DNA of 64,000 nucleotides. Source: JAAZVM01 sp041694155. Its GTDB lineage: Bacteria; Patescibacteriota; Gracilibacteria; BD1-5; UBA6164. A program made the translations under genes and the position numbers. The DNA lies in contig JASMTS010000003.1 in NCBI GenBank assembly GCA_041694155.1, forward strand, positions 6,003-70,002, given 5' to 3'. The number at the start of each line of letters is the position of its first letter. Position 1 is the stretch's first letter. This document shows positions 11,345 through 20,339 of the stretch, piece after piece. Under the pieces are notes generated by a model, which ran no database searches, was not told the origin of the DNA, and was given only the letters and a program-made list of their open reading frames with translations.

Positions 11345-12160
11345 ATGCAAAAAATTATAGACACACACTGTCATCCATACCTAAATAAAACAAAAGATAC
11401 AGACAAAGTAATAGAAAATTTTTTTTCTAATAAATGAAAAGCTATGGTAGTAATATGAACAGATAATGATACAAATATAGAAGCACTTAATATAGCAAAG
11501 AAATATGAATGAGTATATGCTACAATATGAATACATCCATGTGATGTATACTGACTGGACATAAAAAAAACTATAGAAAAATTAGAAAAATTATATCTAG
11601 AAAACAAGGATAAAATAGTAGGGATTTGAGAAACATGACTTGATTATTATTGGATGCTAAAAGAAAGCAATGATCAGAAGGAAATACAAAATAAAAAACA
11701 AATACAAAAAGAATTTTTTATAGAACAGATCAAATTGGCAAAAAAATACGATTTACCTTTTATTATTCATAATAGAGATTCAAAAGATGATGTGTTAAAA
11801 ATACTAAAAGAACAAAACTATAAAAATTTTATATTCCATTGTTATAGTGAAAAATTAGAATATGCTAAACAATTAATTAAATTTGCTCCTAATTGTTTTA
11901 TAAGCTTTTCTGGAATAGTAACATTTAAAAATGCAAAAGATGTTCAAGAAGCCGCTCAAGAAATAGATATAAAAAATATATTAGCTGAGACAGATTCACC
12001 TTACCTAACACCAACTCCATATAGATGAAAAGAAGAAAATGAACCTATTTTTACCAAATATATAATAGAGTTTATAGCTGAATTAAGATGAGAAAAAATA
12101 GATGATATATATAATAATATTTATAATAATTCAAAAAAAGCATTTAAGATAGACATATAA
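11345..12160 (+). CDS. tatD: TatD-family metal-dependent DNase
   Basis: 271 aa TIM-barrel hydrolase. Family motifs are in order: IIDTHCHP (metal-binding His-x-His), ATIGIHPCDV, VGIGETGLDYYW (bridging Glu), FFIEQIKLAKKYDLPFIIHNRD, FIFHCYSE, and ILAETDSPYLTPTPYRGK with the catalytic Asp. Gly codons in the motifs are largely TGA. TatD proteins are 3'-5' exonucleases in DNA repair and turnover. It precedes the RNB RNase gene across a strong terminator. Confidence 0.94.
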
Positions 12161-12162
12161 AA

Positions 12163-12206
12163 AATAATAAGTATAGTATAAAAAATACTATACTTATTAT
12201 TTTTGT
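12163..12206 (+). terminator. Strong 17-bp intrinsic terminator
   Basis: AATAATAAGTATAGTAT (12163-12179) pairs perfectly with ATACTATACTTATTATT (12185-12201), followed by TTTT. It lies only 4 nt before the next ATG. Confidence 0.8.
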
Positions 12207-12209
12207 GAA

Positions 12210-13703
12210 ATGAAGCTAGAAAAATTCCCTGATAACCTTATACCTAGAATAAACTCTAGTCTACCTTTTGGTTATACAAATGAAACAAAAAACCAAGTTA
12301 GAGATATACTAAAAAACTGAGTAAATGACCAAGCTCCTAGTAGAGTTTTGGTAGAATGAATAACTATAGATGATATAGAAAGTAAAGACTTGGATGATGG
12401 TATATGGGCAGAAAAAAGATTAGATTGATGATTTACTATTTTTATATCTATAGCTGATCCTACAGAATTTATACCTATACTCTCTCCTATAGATATAGAT
12501 GCTATGAACAAATGAACTAGCATATATTTATGAGCTGAAAAAACTATATATATGTTACCTAGAGAGCTAGCTTGTGATATAGTATCATTAAATGATCAAA
12601 CAATGAGATTATCTCAAACTGTACAAATAGATTATGATGATCAAATGAATGTTATAAACAGTGATTTTTATGAATCAAGATTTATAAACAAAAAAAGATT
12701 TAGCTACGAAGAATTTAGAGATCAATATTTCTATGAAGATAGCCCTTTCCATGAACAATTAAGGTTGCAAGATGAAATAGCTCAAAAACTAAGAAAAAAA
12801 AGAATCACAAAATGAATAATTGAATTTGATGAAGCAGAAAGATGAATATGAAAATATGAAACCAATTGAAAAAATATATCTTCAAGACTTATTGAAGAAT
12901 TCATGGTTGCCGCTAATGTAGAAACAGCAAAATTTCAACAAAGTAATTATCCAGAAACAGGAGTATATAGAAATCACATGGTGTGATTAAGATGAAAAAG
13001 TTATATTCCAAAACAATTAGAAAGGGCATATTACTCAAATAAAATGGAGTATCATTTTTGACTAAAAGAAGAAAACTATACTCATTTTACATCACCTATG
13101 AGAAGATATCTTGATTTTATACTTCACAGACAGTTAAAAGCACATATTAGGTGAGATGAACAACCTTATACCAAAGAAGACCTTAGAAAAATAGTTAATA
13201 GATATCTAAATCAACAATTAAATAGAATATATTTTTTAGAAAAATGATATCATTTTGAAGAAAAAGTTAAAAAAAGATATTCAAAAGTAAAAGAAAACTG
13301 CGAAGCAGAAAAAAGTATAAATGAGATAAAAGATCATATAAAAACAGGAGTAAAAAAATGACTAAAATTACCAGAAGAAATAAGAGATGAAATAATAAAT
13401 ACTATTAATAATTCTACAAAAAGATGAGAATGGATGTGGATAATATGAACATATTTACTTAGTGAGGAAAAAGAAATAATTACTGCCCTTAGAGATAGAG
13501 TTCTTAGGGAGTGAAAATATTCAAATATGCTAAATAGCATACAAGAAACAAAGTTAATAAGATGAACAGAAAACAAAATATTTACAGTAATAAAGCATAA
13601 AAGTTGAATAAATATAAAAATAAATAAAAAAACAGTCGTTAAAGATGCATTATCACCAAAAGAAGCTATAATAGAATTATTTGAATATGCAATAAAAAAA
13701 TAA
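12210..13703 (+). CDS. RNase II/R-family (RNB domain) exoribonuclease
   Basis: 497 aa. The RNB catalytic signature IESKDLDDGIWAEKRLDGGF supplies the metal-binding Asp cluster, followed by IADPTEFIP, LPRELACDIVSLN, EEFMVAANVE and the HFTSPMRRYLDFILHRQL segment. It is shorter than RNase R (~800 aa): the N-terminal cold-shock domains and the usual S1 tail are absent or reduced to ~100 divergent C-terminal residues, so it resembles compact RNB proteins. Role: 3'-5' RNA decay. It converges with the 13713-14312 gene over a shared hairpin. Confidence 0.88.
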
Positions 13704-13733
13704 ACAAGATGATTAGTCATCTTGTTTATTTTT
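13701..13733. terminator. Shared bidirectional terminator containing both stop codons
   Basis: AAACAAGATGA (13702-13712) pairs with TCATCTTGTTT (13717-13727), with A and T tracts outside. The RNB gene stop (13701-13703) and the minus-strand stop (13713-13715) both lie in it. Confidence 0.8.
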
Positions 13734-14312
13734 ATTTCTATAAAATTCTCTAGTTGATGTAAAACATTCTTTGAATCATTCTGCATCTCAGTAATCAGCA
13801 AAATGTTTTTCCCAGTAATGACCTCATTTAATTCTTTGAGCTGACTTTATAGGACACCAATATTTTTCTGTTCTTCATGCAACTTCTACAGCATATGAAA
13901 AAAGTCAATTTACATACGAGCAATACATACAGTTAATTTTTTGTATCCAGTTAAGATAATCTAAATGCCTTCTGTCATAAATAATATAATCAGATCTTTT
14001 TACTAATGGTATACCATACAACCTAAGAGCTGTTTGTTGATACATAAATAAAAATATATCAATTATAACTGAAGGTATTATCATAGCATAAATAAAAGGT
14101 ATTGATAATATATCTCTTATTCTAGCATTAAATATACTATTAAAAAAAGACTTTTTCTTTTTTTTGTTTCTTTGTTTTGCTTCTTTACTAAAAACAATTT
14201 TTCATTTTATAAAAGAAAAATCATACTTATCCATTAACTTGCTATATTCTTCCAATAGCTCTTTTCTTTTTGCTTCTATATCTGACAATAATTTGTTTAT
14301 TTTTGATTTCAT
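13713..14312 (-). CDS. Conserved hypothetical membrane-associated protein with Cys cluster
   Basis: 199 aa. A basic coiled-coil N-terminus (KINKLLSDIEAKRKELLEEY) is followed by one or two hydrophobic segments (ILSIPFIYAMIIPSVIIDIFLF). The conserved core reads LDYLNWIQKINCMYCSYVNG, then RTEKYWCPIKSAQRI. The CxxC plus a third Cys suggests a metal site or redox pair. I recognise this core as recurring in uncharacterised bacterial proteins but know no function. It ends in FTSREFYRNKNKQDD. Confidence 0.72.
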
Positions 14313-14395
14313 AGTTATATTTAAATAGCTCTTAAATTTAAAGTAAACATATTATAAAAAAAACTATAACTAAATCAAGATATTATTATATAAAA

Positions 14396-14423
14396 TTGAC
14401 ATTTTAAATTAATATTTTATATT
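14396..14423 (+). promoter_or_regulatory. Sigma70-type promoter
   Basis: TTGACA (14396-14401) and TATATT (14418-14423) with a 16-bp spacer, 33 bp before the ATG at 14456. Confidence 0.5.
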
Positions 14424-14455
14424 TTAGACATAATTATAAATATAAAATATTAAAG

Positions 14456-14800
14456 ATGAAGAATAAAATAAATAAATCTGATTTTTCTACAAGAAAAACA
14501 TTAGAAAATATAAAACTTAGTAATTGACTTAGTTTTAGTTTATCAAAAAATATACAAGCATTAGCAATAAAAAACTCTACATTTGAAAAATGAGATACAA
14601 TAACTATAAAACATATAGACTTAAAAGAAGATACAGAGCAAAAAACTCATAATGTATTTTTCGAAGTAACTAACCAATCATGAAAAAATATTGAATTAAA
14701 TATGAGTTGATGAATATTTTTGAAAACATTTATTGAAGAAATAGATCCAGAACTTATAATATTCAAAACTAAAGAAAAAGTAGATAAAATAATAAAATAA
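14456..14800 (+). CDS. Hypothetical protein, 114 aa
   Basis: Basic start MKNKINKSDFSTRKTLENIK, then a beta-rich body with NVFFEVTNQSGKNIELNMSGGIFLKTFIEE. No signal peptide, membrane helix or known motif. It has its own promoter and terminator, so it is a monocistronic unit. It converges with the SSB-like gene at 14834-15127. Confidence 0.7.
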
Positions 14801-14830
14801 GATAATCGTTTAAAGATTATCTTATTTTAT
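14795..14830. terminator. Bidirectional terminator
   Basis: AAATAAGATAATC (14795-14807) pairs with GATTATCTTATTT (14815-14827), serving the plus gene ending at 14800 and the minus gene ending at 14834. Confidence 0.75.
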
Positions 14831-14833
14831 TAT

Positions 14834-15127
14834 TTAAAACGGTATATCTTCTACAGATATATCATTTTGAGAATCATTATCCATAGAATTATGTTGTTCA
14901 TTATTTGTTTTTTGATTGTCACCTTTAGGAGTCCATTCATTTAATGTAAAATAGTGAGTATCTCAATATTGTCATACTTCTTTTCTTTTACTCATAGTAA
15001 GGTTAACATATCATTTTTCATTAGCATATTCTTGTAATTTTTCTATATTAAAACTAATATTAAAAAATTCTCAATAAGGACCATTAATAGCTTTACAATT
15101 AGCTCAATCTATAAAAGTTTTTGCCAT
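14834..15127 (-). CDS. Small OB-fold-like protein with SSB-type acidic C-terminal tip
   Basis: 97 aa. A short globular part (MAKTFIDGANCKAINGPYG ... ISFNIEKLQEYANEKGYVNL) is followed by a Gln/Asn/Asp-rich linker ending in SVEDIPF. The DIPF tail is the hallmark by which bacterial SSB recruits repair and replication proteins. The globular part is shorter than standard SSB (~110-aa OB domain), so this is either a minimal single-stranded-DNA-binding protein or another protein using the same docking tip. No replication gene is adjacent. Confidence 0.6.
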
Positions 15128-15190
15128 GTTTTATATATTATATATTATCTAAAGTAATGAAATAGTATACAAAAATATATAATATTCAAT

Positions 15191-15240
15191 AAAAAAAATA
15201 AAAAGAGGATAAAAATTATATATTATCCTCTTTTATAAAA
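15191..15240 (-). terminator. Terminator of csrA
   Basis: AAAAGAGGATAA (15201-15212) pairs with TTATCCTCTTTT (15223-15234). The A-run at 15191-15200 gives the U-tract on the minus strand. Confidence 0.75.
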
Positions 15241-15248
15241 AAACTGTA

Positions 15249-15428
15249 TTACTTTTTTTTGTTATCATCGCTTTGTAATTTTTCATAAATTTCTTGTCGA
15301 CAAACTGAAACATGTTTGGGTGCATTAATACCAATACGAACTTGATTACCTTTAACTGCAAGTACAGTTACGGTAATATCATCGCCAACAAACAATGTTT
15401 CCCCTACTCTTCTAGTAAGTATAAGCAT
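15249..15428 (-). CDS. csrA: Carbon storage regulator CsrA (probably acquired)
   Basis: A 59-aa RNA-binding post-transcriptional regulator. It has LILTRRVGETLFVGDDITV, VKGNQVRIGINAPK and the VSVCRQEIYEKLQ helix, closest in style to gammaproteobacterial CsrA. Codon use differs sharply from its neighbours: all four glycines are GGN with no TGA, Arg includes CGT and CGA, and codons such as GGC, ACC and GGG appear. It also has a strong Shine-Dalgarno, AAGGAGAAGAGGA, ending about 8 nt before the ATG, whereas most genes here have none. The several GGA triplets in this leader are typical CsrA sites, so autoregulation is plausible. Confidence 0.95.
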   Translation of the reverse strand: MLILTRRVGETLFVGDDITVTVLAVKGNQVRIGINAPKHVSVCRQEIYEKLQSDDNKKK

Positions 15429-15452
15429 AACACAGTCCTCTTCTCCTTTTTT
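15429..15452 (-). promoter_or_regulatory. Strong RBS with GGA motifs before csrA
   Basis: On the minus strand the leader reads AAAAAAGGAGAAGAGGACTG followed by TGTTATG. It combines an anti-SD match (AAGGAG) with extra GGA triplets, the core of CsrA-binding sites. It is the clearest Shine-Dalgarno in the window. Confidence 0.7.
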
Positions 15453-15567
15453 GAATTAGAATAATAAAACAAAATAACAAAAAGTCAAATATTTTTAATA
15501 TTTATAATTTATATAGTTGATAATATAAATATAATAAGCCAAATTATTAGATATCTAAAAAAATAAG

Positions 15568-16263
15568 ATGAGAATAGACAAATATTTATCCAATCTATGA
15601 TTTTGAAGTAGAAAAGAATTAAAAAAATATATTAAAAATGAAATAGTATTTCTGAATTGAGAAATGGTGTTTTCATCAGATCAAAAAATACAAATATGAG
15701 ATAATATACAGATATGAGATTACCAAGTAGAATACATGGAAAAAATATATATAATGCTAAACAAGCCAAAAAACTATGTATCTAGTAATATAGATGAAGC
15801 ATGATATGAATCATGTAAAAATCTATTAGAATGATGCCCATATGATGAAATAGTAGAAATAATGTGAAGACTAGATGTAGATACAACATGACTTATTTTG
15901 ATGACAAATAGATGAAAAGTTATACATAATGTAATCAATTCAAAAAAAGATATTTATAAAAAATACATAGTAACAACAAAAGAAAATATAGATGACAAAT
16001 CAATAAAAAAATTAGAAAACTGAGTAAAAATAGATGATTATATAACAAAACCATCTATAGTAAAGAAAATAGATGATAATAAAATAGAACTATCTATAAG
16101 TGAATGAAAGTTTCATCAAATAAAAAAAATGATGAAATCAATTAAAAATGAAGTCATAGATTTACATAGAACACAAATATGAGAAATAAATTTATGAGAT
16201 CTAGAATTGTGAAATTATAGATACCTAAATGATAAGGAAATTAATTACTTAGAAAATTTATAA
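15568..16263 (+). CDS. RsuA/RluB-family pseudouridine synthase
   Basis: 231 aa. N-terminal S4 RNA-binding domain (MRIDKYLSNLGFGSRKELKK) and the RsuA catalytic domain: the motif GRLDVDTTGLILMTNRG contains the catalytic Asp, and ISEGKFHQIKKMMKSI is the conserved C-terminal KY/R-Q motif. It likely modifies 16S or 23S rRNA; substrate not determinable. The next gene starts 2 nt after its stop, so they share an mRNA. Confidence 0.9.
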
Positions 16264-16265
16264 AA

Positions 16266-17318
16266 ATGAAAAAAACAATAATATTATTCATAGCATTACT
16301 AATACCCTTACAATTAAGTGCAAATAACAATACAATAAATATATGAAATACAAACTATAGTTATGATAAAGCTTACAACATAATAAACAATATATTTACT
16401 AAAAAGTGGTGAAACGATTTTGATAAAAAAGAAAAAGCTTATATAAACCTAAAAAGAAAACTAAAATCCAAAGAAATAAAGTCAGAAAATATAAAAAATT
16501 TGATAAATCTTTTTGATTATTCAATAATAAAAACTAAAAAAAATAGAGAAGATTTTTATTCAAGAATACAAAAAATAAAAATATGAGAGTCTACGATGTG
16601 AAGAGATATATATGCTTATTATAGATGAGATCCTAGAGATTGATATTATTGAATTTTTGCAAATATACACTGATGATACGAATACTGAACATATAATACA
16701 GCAAAATACTTATTAAATAATCTATATAATAAAGATGTCAGCTGATGGTTTATAATACCTACTATAAACCCTGACTGACTACAGTACTACTTTGATAGCG
16801 ATAAGAAATATCAAGCATACCTAGAAGGTAGAGTAAACTCAAATAATATAGACTTAAACAGAAACTTTTGTACAGATAATTTTATACTAAAAAACTTTGA
16901 AAAAAACTGATACAATATATCAACTTGAATAAAATGATGTAATAGTGAAAAAGAGACAAAAATGATAATAGATACTTTGAAAAAATATAATTTTAATAAA
17001 ATAATATCACTTCATTCTCAAGGTAATATTATATTTTTACCAGATAATTCATTTGATGATAAAAGAATTATTGATTTTTGATATCAAATCTCAAATAGAC
17101 TACCATGATATCTATTTGAAACAGATTATTTGAATGAAGATCAAAAACAAAACAAAATAAAGCTTTATGAAATAGATGAATGATGAATATGAGAATATAC
17201 AGGTACCATGGAAACATATATATATGAAAAGTATAATATTCCAGTATTACTAATAGAGTTAAAAAATCACTGAGAAACGGAAAAAAATATTATAAATATA
17301 ATAGAGGATATGCAATAA
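16266..17318 (+). CDS. Secreted zinc carboxypeptidase (M14 family)
   Basis: 350 aa with signal peptide (MKKTIILFIALLIPLQLSAN). Zinc-ligand motif IHGGYEYGT (HxxE, ~134), PTINPDG (~163), and NNIDLNRNF (substrate-binding RNF, ~196) are followed by IISLHSQG with the third zinc ligand His and a C-terminal VLLIELKNHGE (general-base Glu, ~331). This matches M14 peptidases that trim peptidoglycan peptides or protein tails. It converges with the kinase operon over a shared hairpin. Confidence 0.9.
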
Positions 17319-17336
17319 CATATCCTCTATTTTTTA
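17301..17336. terminator. Bidirectional terminator
   Basis: ATAGAGGATATG (17301-17312) pairs with CATATCCTCTAT (17319-17330) and then TTTTTT. Both convergent stops (17316-17318 plus, 17327-17329 minus) lie in it. Confidence 0.8.
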
Positions 17337-17734
17337 TCTATTATATCATCAGTCTTTTTTTGGTACATATTAGTAAAATAACTAATATCATTATCCATAG
17401 ATATTATTATAAACAACCTTCATTCATAGAAAAAATATCAAGAAGAGTTTTTTATAAGATTTTTATAATTATCACTTCATCTACCTAAAAACTCATTAGC
17501 TTCATTAATACTATTTATATCTTCAGGAAATTCTACCATTCTATAACCTACTCTTGAAATCCTATGTATTAATAATCAATTTGATAAATCATGAATATTG
17601 GTCTCATTAAAATATTGTAAATGATTAAATATATTCCTAAGAATTATTTCATTTACTGATAAATCGTGGAATTCTATTCAATTGAATAAAATATTTTTTC
17701 TATTTTGATCTTTTTTGTTTAATGTTTTTTTCAT
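17327..17734 (-). CDS. Hypothetical protein downstream of kinase (possible displaced C-terminus)
   Basis: 135 aa, stop TAG. Contains FNHLQYFNETNIHDLSNG and ISRVGYRMVEFPEDINS; no known motif. Its ATG lies 4 nt past the kinase stop. Its reading frame would become continuous with the kinase frame if one A were removed from the A6 tract at 17748-17753, giving a single ~400-aa protein. It may therefore be the C-terminal part of that protein rather than a separate gene. Confidence 0.55.
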
Positions 17735-17738
17735 AAAT

Positions 17739-18536
17739 TTAAATTCATTTTTTAATATCAACAATTCAAAAATCTATTAAATAAATATATGGTTCTCAAG
17801 CTTCATAAGATATCATAATATTTTTTGCATGCAAATCAGTATGTTTGTATCACATTTTTTTTAAATCAAAAATTGCATCTGCAATTTGGTCATACAAATC
17901 AGGAAAATATTTACTAAAAAGTAGAGATGGGAAAGAGTTTCAAACTCATTTTTGTGCTCATTTTTGTACTTTTTTCATAAATTTCCTATCTTGATTTGTC
18001 ATATCTATAAGTAATCAATTCCTAAGTGCATTTATACTTTTTCAAATATGTTTTGTATAAAGATCTTCTGCTTCTCTATCACTTATCATATCAAGGTTTA
18101 TCTGTATTCATTCTTTTTCAAGTTCTTCTTTTATAAGGTATGATAACAAATTGTGTCATTTTATTTTTTCCATTTCATATATAAAAAGCTCTTCTCAAGA
18201 AATCTTTCAGCTTACCAACTCAGGAGATCTAGCTACTTCTGGAACTCTAAAGTTTTTGTATTTATCTTTATTTCAATCTATTGATTTTAATTCTTCTAAT
18301 CACATATAAAACTTGAGATGATTATAATATTCTTTTCTTAAAGAATTACTAAAATCAATATTTCTTCACAACTTATAAACTTTTTCATATCATCAATCTA
18401 CTACAACTCAATAGTTTCATTCTCACAAAATATCTATTTTTTCAAAATACTCACTGTACTCATCTAAAAAATCAAAGGAAGAAACTCAGCTATTAAAATC
18501 ATCATTCAAAGACATAATTGTATTTATATAATTCAT
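17739..18536 (-). CDS. Protein-kinase-fold phosphotransferase, short C-lobe
   Basis: 265 aa. Glycine loop LGEGNYGVVV (~41-50), lysine in YEKVYKLG, the hinge-like ELFIYEMEKIKGHNLLSYL, catalytic loop HTDLHAKNIMI and the metal-binding IDFGIVD near the C-terminus. The HxDxxxxN and DFG motifs are intact, so it should bind ATP. The chain stops about ten residues after DFG, where kinases normally continue for ~100 residues, suggesting a frameshift (see 17748-17753) or a minimal Bud32/Kdo-kinase-like protein. An alternative start is the ATG at 18513-18515. Confidence 0.75.
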
Positions 18537-18652
18537 AATCTAGTATAAATCTTAACATAAAATATATAAAAACACAAATATAAGGCTTTACATATATAAA
18601 AAATAAGTAAAATATAGATGTGCTTATTATTATAATAAAATCAATAATTAAT

Positions 18653-18680
18653 TTGACATAAGTACTAAAAACTATACAAT
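18653..18680 (+). promoter_or_regulatory. Sigma70-type promoter of ferritin-like gene
   Basis: TTGACA (18653-18658) and TACAAT (18675-18680), 16-bp spacer. It is directly followed by the Fur-type palindrome. Confidence 0.65.
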
Positions 18681-18687
18681 ATTACTT

Positions 18688-18706
18688 AATGAGAATTATT
18701 CTCATT
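18688..18706. promoter_or_regulatory. Fur-family operator (19-bp palindrome)
   Basis: AATGAGAATTATTCTCATT is a perfect 9-1-9 inverted repeat matching the classic Fur/PerR-type box (TGAGAAT-N-ATTCTCA). It sits just after the -10 hexamer, where bound repressor would block RNA polymerase. It controls the ferritin/Dps-like gene starting at 18736. Confidence 0.8.
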
Positions 18707-18735
18707 ATACAATTTATCATTTAATTTAATCAATT

Positions 18736-19089
18736 ATGAAAGAATTACATAAAAAAGCTATGAAAGCTTATCTAGATATGTTTACTATACATATAGATAC
18801 AAAAACTAAAGATACTGATTTTCATAAAGAAAATGAAGGCTTTTATGAAACTTTATTTGATGTAGCTCACCAAATAGGTGAAAAAAATGCTGATCTAGGT
18901 TGAGAATTAGAATCAACTAGTCTAGAAGACAAAAAACAAAGAGCTCACGATATCATAAAAGAGCTAAAAGAAGAAATAGAAAATTATGCAAAAAACAATG
19001 AAATAACTCTTTGAACTGAAGATTTATTAGGTTCACTTGCAAATGATTTAGAAGATATTCAAGGTAGTTCAAAAGCATTTTTGAAATAA
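18736..19089 (+). CDS. Ferritin/Dps-like four-helix protein
   Basis: 117 aa, all-helical, with MFTIHIDTKTKDTDFHKENEG, FYETLFDVAHQIGEKNADLG and an acidic third and fourth helix. The placing of His/Asp/Glu (HIDTKTKDTDFH, EGFYETLFDVAHQIGEK) parallels Dps ferroxidase helices, though the protein is shorter than Dps (~160 aa) and lacks its canonical signature. The upstream Fur-type box strongly supports an iron or peroxide role. Several glycines are GGT or GGC-type rather than TGA. I give the family as probable only. Confidence 0.6.
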
Positions 19090-19091
19090 TT

Positions 19092-19130
19092 AAAAAAGTA
19101 GTTTATGTATGTACATAAACTACTTTTTTT
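19092..19130 (+). terminator. Intrinsic terminator
   Basis: AAGTAGTTTATGTA pairs with TACATAAACTACTT around a 2-nt loop, followed by seven T. Confidence 0.8.
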
Positions 19131-19141
19131 GACAAATAAAA

Positions 19142-19170
19142 TTGACTAATTAGCAAAAAATTGTTATATT
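19142..19170 (+). promoter_or_regulatory. Promoter for the dcd pair
   Basis: TTGACT (19142-19147) and TATATT (19165-19170) with 17-bp spacer and an upstream TGT, 29 bp before the ATG at 19199. Confidence 0.55.
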
Positions 19171-19198
19171 AATATTCCTAGAAATTTATAACAAAACT

Positions 19199-19702
19199 AT
19201 GATTTTAAGTTCTAAAAAAATAATTGAAGAAGTAAAAAGTGGTAATATAACATTAGAACCATTTAATATAAAACAATTAAATACAAACAGCTATAACTAT
19301 AGATTATGAAAACATCTAAAAGTATATGACTGATTTGATTGAGAAAAACCTATATTCAAAGATGTTGAAATACCTGAATCATGATACAAGCTTAAAAAGT
19401 GATATATGTATTTGTGATCAACCATAGAAAATATATGAAGTGATAAATACATGACATCATTAATATGAAATTCTGATATGTGAAGATTATGACTTTTTAT
19501 GCAACTCTCTGCCAATATGTGACATATAGGTACATCTCATAGCTGGACATTGGAAATATATGCATGTAAAGATATAATAGTATACCCTAATATGATAGCT
19601 TGAAAGGTTTCATTTTGGGATAAAAAATGAGAAGCAAAACTATATAAATGAAATTACAAAAATTATTCAAAACCACAAGAATCTTTAATTATTAAAAAAT
19701 AA
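19199..19702 (+). CDS. dCTP deaminase/dUTPase-family protein (paralog A)
   Basis: 167 aa. Trimeric dUTPase/Dcd beta-barrel features: LNTNSYNYRLGKHLKVY near the N-terminus, LIGNSDMGRLGLFMQLSAN (the SxxRLGL motif), and SWTLEIYACKDIIVYPNM, keeping the Glu equivalent to the Dcd catalytic residue. It lacks the HxTAxxIDxG stretch found in its neighbour. Its stop is 2 nt before paralog B's start. It is either an active deaminase of unusual sequence or a partner subunit; see paralog B. Confidence 0.78.
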
Positions 19703-19704
19703 AA

Positions 19705-20223
19705 ATGATTTTAACTTGAAAAGAAATAAAAAAAGAAATCCAAAACTGAAATATCAAAATAGAAAATTTTAATGAAGAAAATGTAAATACAAATTCATAT
19801 GATGTATGCATATGAAACCAAGTACTAAAATACAAAGATGATATACTGGATGCTAAAAATAATAATAATTATGAAGTAATAGATATACCTAAAGAATGAT
19901 TACTCCTAAATAGATGAGAGTTTGTTCTAGCATCAACAAAAGAAAAATTTGGTAGTGAAAAATATACTCCACTAATACATAATAAATCTGGTATAGCTAG
20001 ACTATGATTATTTATACATATTACTGCTGATTTAATTGATACATGATTTTATGGAAACTCTACCCTTCAATTATTTGCAACATTACCAGTAAAAATATAC
20101 CCAGGAATGAAAATATGACAAATAAGCTTTTGGGAAACAAAATGAGATATAGAAATATATAAATGAAAATATAGTGAATGAAATTGAATAATAGCCTCAA
20201 AATCTTATATGGATTTTAAATAA
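19705..20223 (+). CDS. dcd: dCTP deaminase-like protein (paralog B), catalytic Glu replaced
   Basis: 172 aa. VNTNSYDVCIGNQVLKY, then NKSGIARLGLFIHITADLID, TGFYGNSTLQLFATLPV and KIYPGMKIGQISFWE align well with Dcd (KSSLARLGLxxHVTAxxIDPG). The catalytic Glu of the Dcd LE(L/F) motif reads Gln here (TLQLFA), which would cripple deamination unless a neighbouring subunit supplies it. Paralog A next door keeps Glu. Mixed trimers or a dUTPase-only/regulatory role are possible. It is co-transcribed with paralog A and followed by a terminator. Confidence 0.82.
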
Positions 20224-20256
20224 AAAAATACTTTAAAAATAAAGTATTTTTTTTAT
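20224..20256 (+). terminator. Intrinsic terminator after dcd pair
   Basis: AAAAATACTTTA (20224-20235) pairs with TAAAGTATTTTT (20240-20251), then T-rich. Confidence 0.75.
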
Positions 20257-20280
20257 TTTATTTTTTAGTAATAATAAAAA

Positions 20281-20310
20281 TTGACAAATAATATTTTTTA
20301 TAGATTATAT
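20281..20310 (+). promoter_or_regulatory. Promoter for the AAA ATPase operon
   Basis: TTGACA (20281-20286) with TTATAT (20305-20310) at 18-bp spacing, or GATTAT (20303-20308) at 16. Confidence 0.45.
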
Positions 20311-20339
20311 ATCATATTATAATTTATAAAGCTAGATAA

